A stretch of DNA of 25,008 bases, from positions 1 to 25,008 of the forward strand of contig CAIQAW010000059.1 in assembly GCA_903869875.1 (NCBI GenBank). The letters are read 5' to 3'. Origin of the DNA: Candidatus Nomurabacteria bacterium (GTDB lineage Bacteria; Patescibacteriota; Minisyncoccia; Phycocordibacterales; UBA9973). The notes under the pieces are model-generated. The model worked only from the letters and a program-made list of their open reading frames with translations. It ran no database searches and was not told the DNA's origin. A program made the translations under genes and the position numbers. Of the stretch, positions 6,933-13,630 are shown piece by piece (positions within the stretch are counted from its first letter, which is position 1; each line of letters opens with the position of its first letter).

Positions 6933-7164
6933 TAGCCACGAAAAGTAAAAGCATATTTCTTACCACGCATATGATTCAGCAGAATCATGTCGCGCAGTGT
7001 CCATTTAAGCGCGACCTGCTGGAAAATTGCCCTTAGGTCGGTTCGTTTCACTCACATCGACCTTTCTACGAAGCAGGCTAAAAAGAAAAGCAGTTTCCTT
7101 TTTAGTCTCTCGGCCCAGTCGGCCTGCGAGGAGGGGCGAAATACGCTTTTACTTTTTGTGGCTA
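6933..7164 (+). ncRNA. structured non-coding element, copy A (232 nt, unknown family)
   Basis: The closing helix joins 6933-6952 to 7145-7164 (20 bp, one G-T) and, after one mismatch, TATTTC (6954-6959) to GAAATA (7138-7143). Inside are hairpins: ATGATTC/GAATCAT (6971-6988); GTCGCGC/GCGCGAC (6989-7015) with loop AGTGTCCATTTAA; AGGTCG/CGACCT (7035-7063) with loop GTTCGTTTCACTCACAT; CTAAAAAG/CTTTTTAG (7078-7105); and the core TCGGCCCAGTCGGCCTGC (7110-7127) closed by CTC/GAG. A second copy at 23158-23390 has the same order of helices and loops but different stem bases that still pair. This supports a conserved RNA fold. I cannot match it to a known family, and the strand is taken from the shared orientation with flanking genes. 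Confidence 0.7.
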
Positions 7165-7175
7165 CGCGCTACAAT
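7148..7175 (+). promoter_or_regulatory. promoter of the small membrane protein gene
   Basis: TACAAT (7170-7175) ends 6 nt before the ATG at 7182, giving a predicted leaderless mRNA. A weak TTTACT (7148-7153) sits 16 nt upstream and overlaps the closing helix of element A. Confidence 0.5.
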
Positions 7176-7181
7176 ACACCT

Positions 7182-7559
7182 ATGAAAAGAATATTAGAAG
7201 TAGAAATGGGTATAACTATGGCAATACTTTTCCTGGCAAACTCTGGGGCTCATTTTTTCTATTGGTATTCGACTATCTGGTGGTTTGACATGCCAATGCA
7301 TTTTACTGGTGGGTATTTTGTTGCAATTGCTCTGGTATATGTTTTACTAAAGGCGCGCAAAGAAAAACCTTTGCCAATGTATTTAAAATTATTTTTACTG
7401 GTCTTAACTGTAGGTTTTCTATGGGAAGTTTACGAATACGCTTTTGATGTTTATTTCCATAACAATTTGATAATGGTATTAGATTCTTTTTCTGATTTAT
7501 GTTTTGATATGTCCGGTGCTATAACTGCATTCTTCTTTATTGATACGCATATGCTATAA
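7182..7559 (+). CDS. small polytopic membrane protein (125 aa), DUF2238/YjdF-like pattern
   Basis: About four hydrophobic segments: ITMAILFLANSGAHFFYWY, HFTGGYFVAIALVYVLL, LKLFLLVLTVGFLWEVYEY and a C-terminal one ending FFFIDTHML. The D-MPMHFTGG motif and the later WEVYEY resemble the His/Gly and WE-xxE patterns of DUF2238/YjdF-type membrane proteins, whose function is not established. I chose the ATG at 7182 because a -10 lies 6 nt upstream; the frame stays open further upstream only because it runs through the structured element. The next gene's -10 (TATAAT, 7555-7560) overlaps the end of this one. Confidence 0.7.
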   Translation: MKRILEVEMGITMAILFLANSGAHFFYWYSTIWWFDMPMHFTGGYFVAIALVYVLLKARKEKPLPMYLKLFLLVLTVGFLWEVYEYAFDVYFHNNLIMVLDSFSDLCFDMSGAITAFFFIDTHML

Positions 7560-7560
7560 T
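7552..7560 (+). promoter_or_regulatory. extended -10 of the beta-CASP hydrolase gene
   Basis: TGCTATAAT lies at the very end of the preceding gene, 8 nt before the ATG at 7569. The -35 is weak. The predicted transcript is leaderless or nearly so. Confidence 0.55.
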
Positions 7561-7568
7561 ATTTTCAT

Positions 7569-8963
7569 ATGCAAGATAATACTACAGCAAAACCAAAAAC
7601 ACTAACACTAAAATTCTGTTCGGGCGCGGGGGCTGTAACAGGAGCAAACTTTTTGTTAAAACAAAATGAAGAAGGTGGAAAAAAGTTTTTAATAGACTGT
7701 GGTATGGAACAGGGTACAGCTGCCGCTGACGAAACAAACTGGAGTGACTTTTTATATAACCCAGCAGACATAGACATACTGTTTATAACACATGCCCATG
7801 TAGACCACATTGGCCGTATACCTAAACTTATTGCACAGGGTTTTAATGGACGTATAATATCTACCGATGCTACACACGACTTGGCACTACCTATGCTAAT
7901 GGACACTGTTAACATTATGGCGCACGATGTTAAACACCCTGGTGTAAAAGAAATGTATACAGAACAAATTGTAGAAAAAGCCCTTTCACTATGGGAAGGT
8001 GTTCCGTACTACCAAGACATAAATATAGACCATGGTTTTAAATGTCAGTTCAAAGATTCCGGGCACATACTAGGTTCTGCAATGTTAGAAATTTATTATG
8101 GTACTAAAAAAATAGTGTTTACAGGCGACCTAGGTAATTCACCTTCGCCACTACTACGCGACACAGACCCTATGGAAGCCGACTACCTAATAATGGAATC
8201 TGTGTACGGCGACAGAAACCACGAACACCGCGACGAACGCCGTAAAATGTTAGAAAAAGTTATAGAAGACAACTACAACAGAAAAGGCGTGTTAGTTATA
8301 CCAACATTTTCATTGGAACGTAGTCAGGAACTGTTGTTTGAAATAAACGAATTCGTAGAAAACAAACGCGTACCACAGATGCCAGTGTTTTTTGATTCGC
8401 CACTAGCTATACGTTTAACATCGATATACCACAAATATACAAAATATTTTAACCAAGAAGCCAAAGACGGAGTACATGCCCGCGGAGACATTTTTACATT
8501 TCCAGGTTTAAAAGTAACACCAGAAACAGAAGACTCTAAGCAAATACTACACACACCAAACCCTAAAATAATAATAGCGGGTTCAGGTATGTCGAACGGT
8601 GGACGCATACTGCACCATGAACATAACTATCTACCAGATGCAAATAATACACTACTACTAACCGGCTACCAGTCTATGGGCACACTAGGCAGACTTATCG
8701 AAGATGGTATAAAAACTATACGCATAGCCGGAGAAGAAGTTACAATACGTGCACATATAGAAAAAATTGACGGGTATTCAGGGCATAAAGATTCAGACCA
8801 CCTACTAGAATTCGTTGCACAAATGCAAGACCGTGTACAAAAAGATTTTGTTTGTATGGGCGAACCAAAAGCAGAACTATTTTTAGTTCAAAAACTTCGC
8901 GACAACCTTGGTGTAAACGCTATTGCACCACAAGCGGGTGACACTGAACTGCTAATATGCTAA
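7569..8963 (+). CDS. metallo-beta-lactamase/beta-CASP family hydrolase (CPSF73-like RNA-processing type)
   Basis: Predicted zinc-dependent RNase or nuclease of the beta-CASP class (464 aa). The lactamase part shows FITHAHVDHIG with HAHVDH at residues 75-80, a further ligand in DSGHILGSAM (H166) and FTGDLGN (D187). The beta-CASP cap follows, with VIPTFSLERSQELL and AGSGMSNGGRI motifs, and the chain ends with YSGHKDSDHLLEF (H406) and a final KAELF region. It matches the YSH1/CPSF73-like branch with RNA exonuclease/endonuclease members; the substrate here is unknown. It has its own extended -10 and is followed after 9 nt by a SLOG-fold gene, which also has a -10. Confidence 0.88.
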   Translation: MQDNTTAKPKTLTLKFCSGAGAVTGANFLLKQNEEGGKKFLIDCGMEQGTAAADETNWSDFLYNPADIDILFITHAHVDHIGRIPKLIAQGFNGRIISTDATHDLALPMLMDTVNIMAHDVKHPGVKEMYTEQIVEKALSLWEGVPYYQDINIDHGFKCQFKDSGHILGSAMLEIYYGTKKIVFTGDLGNSPSPLLRDTDPMEADYLIMESVYGDRNHEHRDERRKMLEKVIEDNYNRKGVLVIPTFSLERSQELLFEINEFVENKRVPQMPVFFDSPLAIRLTSIYHKYTKYFNQEAKDGVHARGDIFTFPGLKVTPETEDSKQILHTPNPKIIIAGSGMSNGGRILHHEHNYLPDANNTLLLTGYQSMGTLGRLIEDGIKTIRIAGEEVTIRAHIEKIDGYSGHKDSDHLLEFVAQMQDRVQKDFVCMGEPKAELFLVQKLRDNLGVNAIAPQAGDTELLIC

Positions 8964-8972
8964 AATGTACAA

Positions 8973-9647
8973 ATGCAAATAAATGACGACAATGTAAAAA
9001 AGGCTATTCGTGTAGATAATTCTGTAGAAAAGAAACAGAAACAGACATTGCTTTGTTATAATGGACCTATTGGAAATGGTGATAAACATAACCATATTAA
9101 AATAAAAATCGGTGTTTCAGGTGCAGCGGAAACTGGACACTGTGGTTTACACGCACTGGACCTAGCCAAGGAACTTGGTCGTGAGGTTGTAGAACAAGGT
9201 GGCATACTGGTAACTGGTGCTACCACTGGTTTTCCATTGTGGACATCTATGGGCGCTAAGGAAGCACATGGTATTGTTATTGGTTTGTCACCCGCTACAA
9301 ATGCTGAAGACCATGTTAACACATGGCATCTACCGCTTGAATTTACAGACCTTATAATATACACCGGTTTTGGTTTTCCAGGACGCGACTTGTTGTTTAC
9401 ACGTAGTTGCGACGCGCTTATATTCGGCTGTGGCCGTATAGGCACCATACACGAGTTTACTATTGCGTATGAAGACAACAAGCCTATCGGCATATTAGAA
9501 GGCGACTGGGACACAGCAGACACTTTCCGTGACATTTTGGCACGTAGTGGCCGTTCTTCAGACCAGATTATATTCGACAAAGACCCTAAGGTGTTGATAG
9601 AAAAAATACTAGCCTTGGTTGTAGAAAACAAAAAGATAGTGCGCTAA
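8973..9647 (+). CDS. SLOG/LOG-like Rossmann-fold nucleotide-binding protein
   Basis: A 224-aa protein. After a variable, polar N-terminus of about 45 residues comes a Rossmann fold: KIKIGVSGAAETGHCG, then EQGGILVTGATTGFPLWTSMGAKEAHG, and a CGRIGTIHEFTIAY segment that stands for the PGGxGTxxE motif of SLOG proteins. This pattern fits the TIGR00725-like branch, which binds nucleotides or related ligands; a lysine decarboxylase or cytokinin LOG activity is not supported. A TGCTAAAAT extended -10 (8958-8966) ends 6 nt before the ATG, suggesting a leaderless transcript. It ends at a 64-bp palindrome shared with the convergent rplT. Confidence 0.8.
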   Translation: MQINDDNVKKAIRVDNSVEKKQKQTLLCYNGPIGNGDKHNHIKIKIGVSGAAETGHCGLHALDLAKELGREVVEQGGILVTGATTGFPLWTSMGAKEAHGIVIGLSPATNAEDHVNTWHLPLEFTDLIIYTGFGFPGRDLLFTRSCDALIFGCGRIGTIHEFTIAYEDNKPIGILEGDWDTADTFRDILARSGRSSDQIIFDKDPKVLIEKILALVVENKKIVR

Positions 9648-9655
9648 AAATAAAC

Positions 9656-9719
9656 AAAGCCAAACAATAAAAAATCTGCTGGGGAGTACTCCCCAGCAGA
9701 TTTTTTATTGTTTGGCTTT
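9656..9719. terminator. 64-bp perfect palindrome, bidirectional terminator
   Basis: Bases 9656-9687 are the exact reverse complement of 9688-9719. The centre reads GGGGAGTACTCCCC; outward come CTGC/GCAG and then A6/T6 runs. It lies between convergent genes and touches the rplT stop. Both strands give a GC-rich hairpin followed by six T, so it can stop transcription from either side. It is longer than such terminators usually are. Confidence 0.9.
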
Positions 9720-10066
9720 TATGCCTTTACTGTTTCTACGATTCTGTTGAATGTTTCTGGATTTGTTTGTGCAAGTCCTGAAAGTATTTTACGGTCTAAT
9801 GCAATGTTTTTCTTTGTCATCATGCCGATAAATTTAGAGTAGGTAACTCCTAGTGGGCGAAGTGCAGCATTAAGTTGAACTTGCCATAGACGACGTTTGT
9901 CGTTCTTTTTGTCGCGGCGGTGTGCAAATGCATGCATACCTGCGTGGAAAATTGCTTCTTTTGCTTGTGCTTCTTTTGTACTACGTCCAAAACGGTAACC
10001 CTTGGTTTGTGCCAAGACATTTTTACGTCGCTTTAGTTTTATTACACCTCGTTTTACTCTTGTCAT
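9719..10066 (-). CDS. rplT: 50S ribosomal protein L20
   Basis: L20 (115 aa, normal length) binds 23S rRNA early in 50S assembly and in many bacteria represses the infC-rpmI-rplT transcript. Signatures are MTRVKRGV at the start, FGRSTKEAQAKEAIFHAGMHAFAHRRDKKNDKRRLWQ in the middle and the conserved LRPLGVTYSKFI region. It lies 19 nt downstream of rpmI in the canonical infC-rpmI-rplT order. Its stop codon overlaps the outer end of the 64-bp palindrome. Confidence 0.97.
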   Translation of the reverse strand: MTRVKRGVIKLKRRKNVLAQTKGYRFGRSTKEAQAKEAIFHAGMHAFAHRRDKKNDKRRLWQVQLNAALRPLGVTYSKFIGMMTKKNIALDRKILSGLAQTNPETFNRIVETVKA

Positions 10067-10085
10067 ATAGTTATATTAAAAATTA

Positions 10086-10271
10086 TTATGCGTTTACTAA
10101 GAATCGGCGGCGAGCACGGTTACCCATAACCATCTTAACTGCCTTTTTGCCGGCTAGTTGTGTGGTTCGAGATTGTTTCGCATTGTTGTGGTTAAAACCA
10201 GGCTTGCGAGCCATTATCTTGCCGTTTTTTGTGACACGAAGTCGTTTTGAATAGGATTTGTTTGTTTTCAT
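10086..10271 (-). CDS. rpmI: 50S ribosomal protein L35
   Basis: L35 (61 aa) is a small basic 50S protein. The sequence MKTNKSYSKRLRVTKNGKIMARKPGFNHNNAKQSRTTQLAG fits the family (K-S-xxKR-RxTxxGK and the N-H-xxxx-KS/T region). It starts 2 nt after the infC stop, so translation is probably coupled to it. Confidence 0.95.
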   Translation of the reverse strand: MKTNKSYSKRLRVTKNGKIMARKPGFNHNNAKQSRTTQLAGKKAVKMVMGNRARRRFLVNA

Positions 10272-10273
10272 AT

Positions 10274-10786
10274 TTATTTCTTTATCTCGCGTTCTATTGT
10301 TAGCATCAACCCTTTCGGAACTTTCTTTAGGGCTTCTGCTATTTTATATTGCTCGGTTATTAGATGTAACACTCGGTCTAAACGTTCTTTTAAGAAGTTT
10401 TCGTCCATATATTTTGTTCGGCCTTTTAAGAAAAGCTCTACTTTTATACGGTGGCCTTCTTTTAACCATAGAGATGCTTGTTTAGCCTTTAGAGCTAGGT
10501 CTGCGTCGCCTGTGCCTACTTTAACTTGTATAGACTTGGTTTCGGTTGCTTTGGCACCAGCCTTTGCTTTTTTAGCCTTTTTGTTCAGCTCGTACATGAA
10601 TTTACCATAATTCATGATTTTTGCAACGGGTGGGTTAGCTAGGGGCGAGATTTCGATTAGATCAAGTTCTTGCCTTTGGGCTATTTCCAATGCTTCTTTG
10701 GTTGTAATTTGGCCCAGATTGGTACCGTCAGCGTCGATTACTCGAAGTTCTGTTGCGCGTATCTGGTTGTTTATTCTAATTTGCAA
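10274..10786 (-). CDS. infC: translation initiation factor IF-3 (non-AUG start)
   Basis: IF-3 (about 170 aa) keeps the 30S subunit free and checks start-codon pairing. The N-domain begins INNQIRATELRVIDADGTNLGQIT, a Lys-rich linker follows (residues 65-85), and the C-domain contains IQVKVGTGDADLALKAKQASLWLKEGHRIKVELFLKGR. There is no in-frame ATG near the start: the frame opens at TTG (10784-10786), and an ATT lies two codons later giving the family-like start (M)RINNQIRA. E. coli infC uses AUU and regulates itself this way, so either TTG or ATT is plausible here. It heads the infC-rpmI-rplT operon. Confidence 0.95.
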   Translation of the reverse strand: MQIRINNQIRATELRVIDADGTNLGQITTKEALEIAQRQELDLIEISPLANPPVAKIMNYGKFMYELNKKAKKAKAGAKATETKSIQVKVGTGDADLALKAKQASLWLKEGHRIKVELFLKGRTKYMDENFLKERLDRVLHLITEQYKIAEALKKVPKGLMLTIEREIKK

Positions 10787-10835
10787 GGATATAAAACTGT
10801 TTTAAATAGTAAACGAGTGTTTGCTCGTGCTATGT

Positions 10836-10864
10836 ATACTAATGCAAAACAGCCGAAAAGTCAA
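10836..10864 (-). promoter_or_regulatory. promoter of infC-rpmI-rplT
   Basis: On the minus strand, TTGACT (10859-10864), a 17-nt spacer and TAGTAT (10836-10841). The leader of about 40 nt contains a small hairpin (ACGAG with CTCGT, 10814-10829). It is divergent from the promoter at 10900-10928. Confidence 0.6.
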
Positions 10865-10899
10865 TGGAAACAAGGGGTAGCCACCCGCCAAATTGTTTA

Positions 10900-10928
10900 T
10901 TGACTTTTATTGTATTATTTGCTATAAT
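10900..10928 (+). promoter_or_regulatory. strong promoter of the unknown gene at 10977
   Basis: TTGACT (10900-10905), a 17-nt spacer and TATAAT (10923-10928) with an extended TTGC before it: close to consensus. Predicted transcription start near 10935, leaving a leader of about 42 nt. Confidence 0.85.
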
Positions 10929-10976
10929 ACAGGGATAGTTTTTTATATTTTTAACCGATGTGTCTGTCAAAAACAG

Positions 10977-11405
10977 ATGAGTCACAAAATTGTAATACCA
11001 ATGGCGAAACCAAATGATTTCGGTGTTGGGCTTATGCACGAAGGTGCAATCACCGCAGCCAAAGCTGGCTGGGAGCCCGAAGATTTTTCAAAGCTTGTAA
11101 AAGATGAAAATCTGATGAAGTTGATCTATGGAGTATTGCATGGAACACATGAAATACGAGAAATTGGAAATACTAATCGCGATTACAAGCCAAACAATCG
11201 CATGCATAGAGTTATTATTCATAATGTCTCTGTTTGTAAAAGAGAAGTTAAAGACGTTATGAAGAATGATAAAGTCAGTTTCCTAGAAATTATTAGTTGG
11301 GAAGTTGAGGCGACTATAAACTATGAAGCTTTTGTAGTAAATTCTCCTAAAGGTTTTTTACCTCAACGTGATACAATTTTAAAGGTTTATTACATTGAGG
11401 GTTAG
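10977..11405 (+). CDS. unknown protein, 142 aa
   Basis: I do not recognise the family. The start at 10977 (MSHKIVIPMAKPNDFGVG) is chosen because the promoter at 10900-10928 lies inside the longer open frame, so upstream codons would not be transcribed. The protein is soluble and mixed alpha/beta by composition, with a Trp-containing segment (KAGWEPEDFSKLVKDE) and a C-terminal half rich in beta-type residues (RVIIHNVSVC, EAFVVNSPKGFLP, DTILKVYYIEG). The ATG sits in the 3' arm of a small hairpin (TCTG/CAGA, 10963-10977). It is monocistronic between a strong promoter and a terminator. Confidence 0.75.
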   Translation: MSHKIVIPMAKPNDFGVGLMHEGAITAAKAGWEPEDFSKLVKDENLMKLIYGVLHGTHEIREIGNTNRDYKPNNRMHRVIIHNVSVCKREVKDVMKNDKVSFLEIISWEVEATINYEAFVVNSPKGFLPQRDTILKVYYIEG

Positions 11406-11414
11406 ACACCTACT

Positions 11415-11445
11415 CCTCTTATCTATAAAAAGGTAAGGGGTTTTT
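11415..11445 (+). terminator. intrinsic terminator
   Basis: CCTCTTATC (11415-11423) pairs with GGTAAGGGG (11432-11440) with two wobble pairs, followed by five T. Confidence 0.75.
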
Positions 11446-11477
11446 CTATAGTTAAATTATGATATAATTACTACATA

Positions 11478-11960
11478 ATGAAAAATTCTATTGCATACAT
11501 TGATGCTTCGAATTTAAAATTTGGGGTGCAACAGAGCGGGTGGCAACTTGATTACAAGTCTTTTCGTTCATGGCTCCGTGATAAATTTGGTGTATCTAGG
11601 GCTATATTATTTATGGGACTTGTTCCTGAAAACTTTGAAGTTTACAACCACTTACAAAGCATAGGTTATGATATATTGTTTAGACCAACTATAACAAGTA
11701 AAGAAGGCAAGACAAAAGGAAATGTTGATGGTGAACTTATTTTGAGTATTGCAAAAGATTTTTATGAACACTCTCTGGAAAGTGCTTTACTTGTTTCTGG
11801 TGATGGAGATTACCATTGTATCGTGGAATTTTTGAAAGAGAAAAATATTCCCATTCAAATTGTGTCTCCAAATAGAAAATACTTATCACTTTTATTAAAG
11901 CGTACTAATGTGCCAATTATTATACTTGATCAATTTATAGATAAACTAAAACGTAAATGA
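11478..11960 (+). CDS. NYN domain (PIN-like) protein, LabA/DUF88 type
   Basis: A 160-aa protein made of one NYN domain, a PIN-like fold found in predicted RNases. The acidic centre is visible: IAYIDASN (D9), NVDGEL (D84) and LLVSGDGDY (D109, D111). The strand order and the C-terminal IVSPNRKYLSLLLKRTN helix match the family. Its target is unknown. The ATG is 9 nt after an extended -10 (TGATATAAT, 11460-11468). It ends in TGA, showing that TGA is a stop in this genome, and a terminator follows at once. Confidence 0.88.
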   Translation: MKNSIAYIDASNLKFGVQQSGWQLDYKSFRSWLRDKFGVSRAILFMGLVPENFEVYNHLQSIGYDILFRPTITSKEGKTKGNVDGELILSIAKDFYEHSLESALLVSGDGDYHCIVEFLKEKNIPIQIVSPNRKYLSLLLKRTNVPIIILDQFIDKLKRK

Positions 11961-12002
11961 AAAAGCCCCCGGATATGCCTAGACATATCAGGGGTCTTTT
12001 TC
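11960..12002 (+). terminator. intrinsic terminator after the NYN gene
   Basis: A composite stem: AAAAAG with CTTTTT, CCCC with GGGG, and GATATG with CATATC around the loop CCTAGA, ending in a T run. Confidence 0.85.
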
Positions 12003-12073
12003 TTGTTTATATATAAAGTATATACGATTATATATTAAAGTCAAGTCTTTTTTAACTGTGCTATACTACGTTT

Positions 12074-12838
12074 GTGATACATTTGGTCAATAAAAAAGAA
12101 GGCGAGACACCTTTAGCTGCGTTAGAGCGGCTTTGTCGCGACCATGGTATATACGAAAAGGTAACTTATGCCGGCCGGTTAGACCCTATGGCCAGCGGCT
12201 TGTTGTTAGTTTTGTCCGGCGACGACGTGCACAAGAAAGACAGTATGTTAGAACACACAAAAACATACGAATTTACAATACTATTAGGTGTGGCAACTGA
12301 TACGGGTGACATTTTAGGAAAAGTGACAGAGGTCGCTACAGCAGAAAACAATTTGGAAACGACTTTCGGCGCAGCTTCTGTAAAAGTTAAAAAAATTATA
12401 GAGTCATTCAAAAAAACATATAACCAACCATACCCGCTGTATTCTTCTAAAACTGTAGACGGCAAACCACTCTGGACATACGCACGTGAAGGTACAAAAC
12501 CAGACGTAGTGCCAACACATAGTGTAACCATCAGTCGGTGTGTACTAAACGGTGTTGAAAGTATTTCTAGTGCTGATTTATTACAACAAATACATGCACG
12601 CATAGAACCAGTAGTGGGGGATTTTAGACAAGACGAAATATTACAGTTATGGAACGAATCAATAACCGCCGGGACTTTTGTTTTACTAAACTGCACAGCC
12701 GACGTTTCGTCTGGCACATACATACGCCAGCTGGCAGTAGACATAGGTGTAAAATTAGGCGTGCCAGCGTTGGCATATAATATACATAGAACAAAAGTTG
12801 GTAGCTATAGTTTGAAAGACGCATTACCTGAACTATAA
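12074..12838 (+). CDS. truB: tRNA pseudouridine(55) synthase TruB
   Basis: Makes pseudouridine 55 in the T-loop of tRNAs (254 aa). The catalytic motif is YAGRLDPMASGLLLVLSG, with the nucleophile D37. Other family parts are QPYPLYSSKTVDGKPLWTYAREG and SSGTYIRQLAVDIGVKLG, then LAYNIHRTKVGSY. The N-terminus is shorter than usual: MIHLVNKKEGETPLAAL replaces the common DKPxGxTS start, and the usual HxGTLDP reads YAGRLDP. The start codon is GTG (12074), placed 6 nt after TATACT with an extended TGC (12059-12067), so the transcript should be leaderless. No PUA domain is obvious. Confidence 0.9.
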   Translation: MIHLVNKKEGETPLAALERLCRDHGIYEKVTYAGRLDPMASGLLLVLSGDDVHKKDSMLEHTKTYEFTILLGVATDTGDILGKVTEVATAENNLETTFGAASVKVKKIIESFKKTYNQPYPLYSSKTVDGKPLWTYAREGTKPDVVPTHSVTISRCVLNGVESISSADLLQQIHARIEPVVGDFRQDEILQLWNESITAGTFVLLNCTADVSSGTYIRQLAVDIGVKLGVPALAYNIHRTKVGSYSLKDALPEL

Positions 12839-12865
12839 AAACACTCACATTATGTGAGTGTTTTT
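12837..12865. terminator. bidirectional intrinsic terminator
   Basis: CACTCACA (12842-12849) with TGTGAGTG (12853-12860), flanked by five A and five T. It lies between convergent truB and the minus-strand gene ending at 12879. Confidence 0.9.
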
Positions 12866-12878
12866 ATATATTAAATAT

Positions 12879-13340
12879 TTAGCCGATGTTTTCGTAACGA
12901 GTTGCATCTACAACATCAGTTACTATGCCCGCTTCGTTTTTAATTAGTTTTGGTATTCCTTCAGAAGCAATTTCAACATATTTTTTAGAAAGTTCGTTGT
13001 CGGGTTTGTCTTGGCCACCCTTTAAATCAAAATACACATGTCTTTTAGTACCATGACTTGCTATAAAGTCACGCTTTTCTTCGTATTTTTGTTCCATTGT
13101 TTTGCCAGCAAAAATACTTTTAAAACGGCCAAGTAAAGACAAATTTTTCTTTGTTTCAGGACTAATTTTATCTAAATCAGTTCTGTCTAATTTTGCGGTT
13201 ATTTTTTCTTCATGCTCTCCTATCTGTTCCAATTCGTCGTCCATACCTTCTTGTTGTTCAGGTGGAACTTCATGTATGCCGTCAGATTCTAAAAAAGACG
13301 AGTAACTTTTTTCTGCTAATTTTTCTTCGTTTATTTCCAT
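12879..13340 (-). CDS. unknown acidic protein, 153 aa
   Basis: No family recognised. The first 60 residues are highly acidic and probably flexible (PPEQQEGMDDELEQIGEHEEK). A Lys-rich middle follows (LLGRFKSIFAGKTMEQKYEEKRDF), and then a more ordered-looking C-terminal part with RHVYFDLKGGQDKP and GIVTDVVDATRYENIG. No membrane segments or signal peptide. It starts 10 nt after the 53-aa gene at 13351-13512, so the two probably form an operon downstream of palindrome O1. Confidence 0.7.
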   Translation of the reverse strand: MEINEEKLAEKSYSSFLESDGIHEVPPEQQEGMDDELEQIGEHEEKITAKLDRTDLDKISPETKKNLSLLGRFKSIFAGKTMEQKYEEKRDFIASHGTKRHVYFDLKGGQDKPDNELSKKYVEIASEGIPKLIKNEAGIVTDVVDATRYENIG

Positions 13341-13350
13341 AAAATTTATT

Positions 13351-13512
13351 TTAAGCTTGTAATTTGTTGCGTAAAGTGTCGATGCTTATAGATTCGTCTA
13401 CATCCTTTAAAAACCGTAAATATAGTTTAGTAAGTTGGGCAGACTCGGTTTGGGTTATGGTGCCATCACGCATTTTTTCGGCTAATTTTTCTAATTCGTG
13501 TATATACTCCAT
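13351..13512 (-). CDS. 53-aa helical small protein, unknown
   Basis: A short gene that reads MEYIHELEKLAEKMRDGTI and ends LRNKLQA. The pattern of charged and Leu residues suggests two helices (1-15 and 22-40) with a TQTESAQ turn. TATAAT (minus strand, 13519-13524) lies 6 nt before the ATG, the same spacing seen at many genes here, and the gene below follows after 10 nt; both support it as real. Palindrome O1 lies about 55 nt upstream of the -10. No family recognised; it could be a small partner or regulator of the next gene. Confidence 0.65.
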   Translation of the reverse strand: MEYIHELEKLAEKMRDGTITQTESAQLTKLYLRFLKDVDESISIDTLRNKLQA

Positions 13513-13578
13513 TTATGTATTATACCTTGTGTGGCAAAGTTATGAAAGTGCTGTAAAAAACATGCAATATTTATATAA

Positions 13579-13618
13579 AACTACATCACATCTGACGGCC
13601 GTCAGATGTGATGTAGTT
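13579..13618. repeat. palindrome O1 (40 bp, perfect)
   Basis: The half-site AACTACATCACATCTGACGG is followed by its exact reverse complement. It is one of three copies (see 14160-14195 and 15200-15237). It lies between the regulator gene stop (13631) and the promoter of the 13512 gene. Read on the minus strand it is a hairpin followed by TTTTATA, so it may also end the regulator transcript. Confidence 0.9.
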
Positions 13619-13630
13619 AGTTTAAGAAGT

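Noticed and set aside
6933..7164. Element A/B as a MITE with terminal inverted repeats
   Set aside because: The ends pair within each copy but are not alike between copies, whereas inner loops are conserved; a transposable element would show the reverse. No target-site duplication is visible.
6987..7181. Longer 5' end of the membrane protein gene (start at 6987)
   Set aside because: The extra codons run through structured element A and lie upstream of the -10 at 7170-7175; the ATG at 7182 fits the promoter and the protein pattern.
10893..10976. Longer start of the unknown gene at 10977
   Set aside because: It would begin upstream of a near-consensus promoter (10900-10928), so those codons would not be transcribed from it.
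11940..11960. Recoded TGA (genetic code 25)
   Set aside because: TGA ends the NYN gene right before a terminator, and no gene here needs TGA as Gly.
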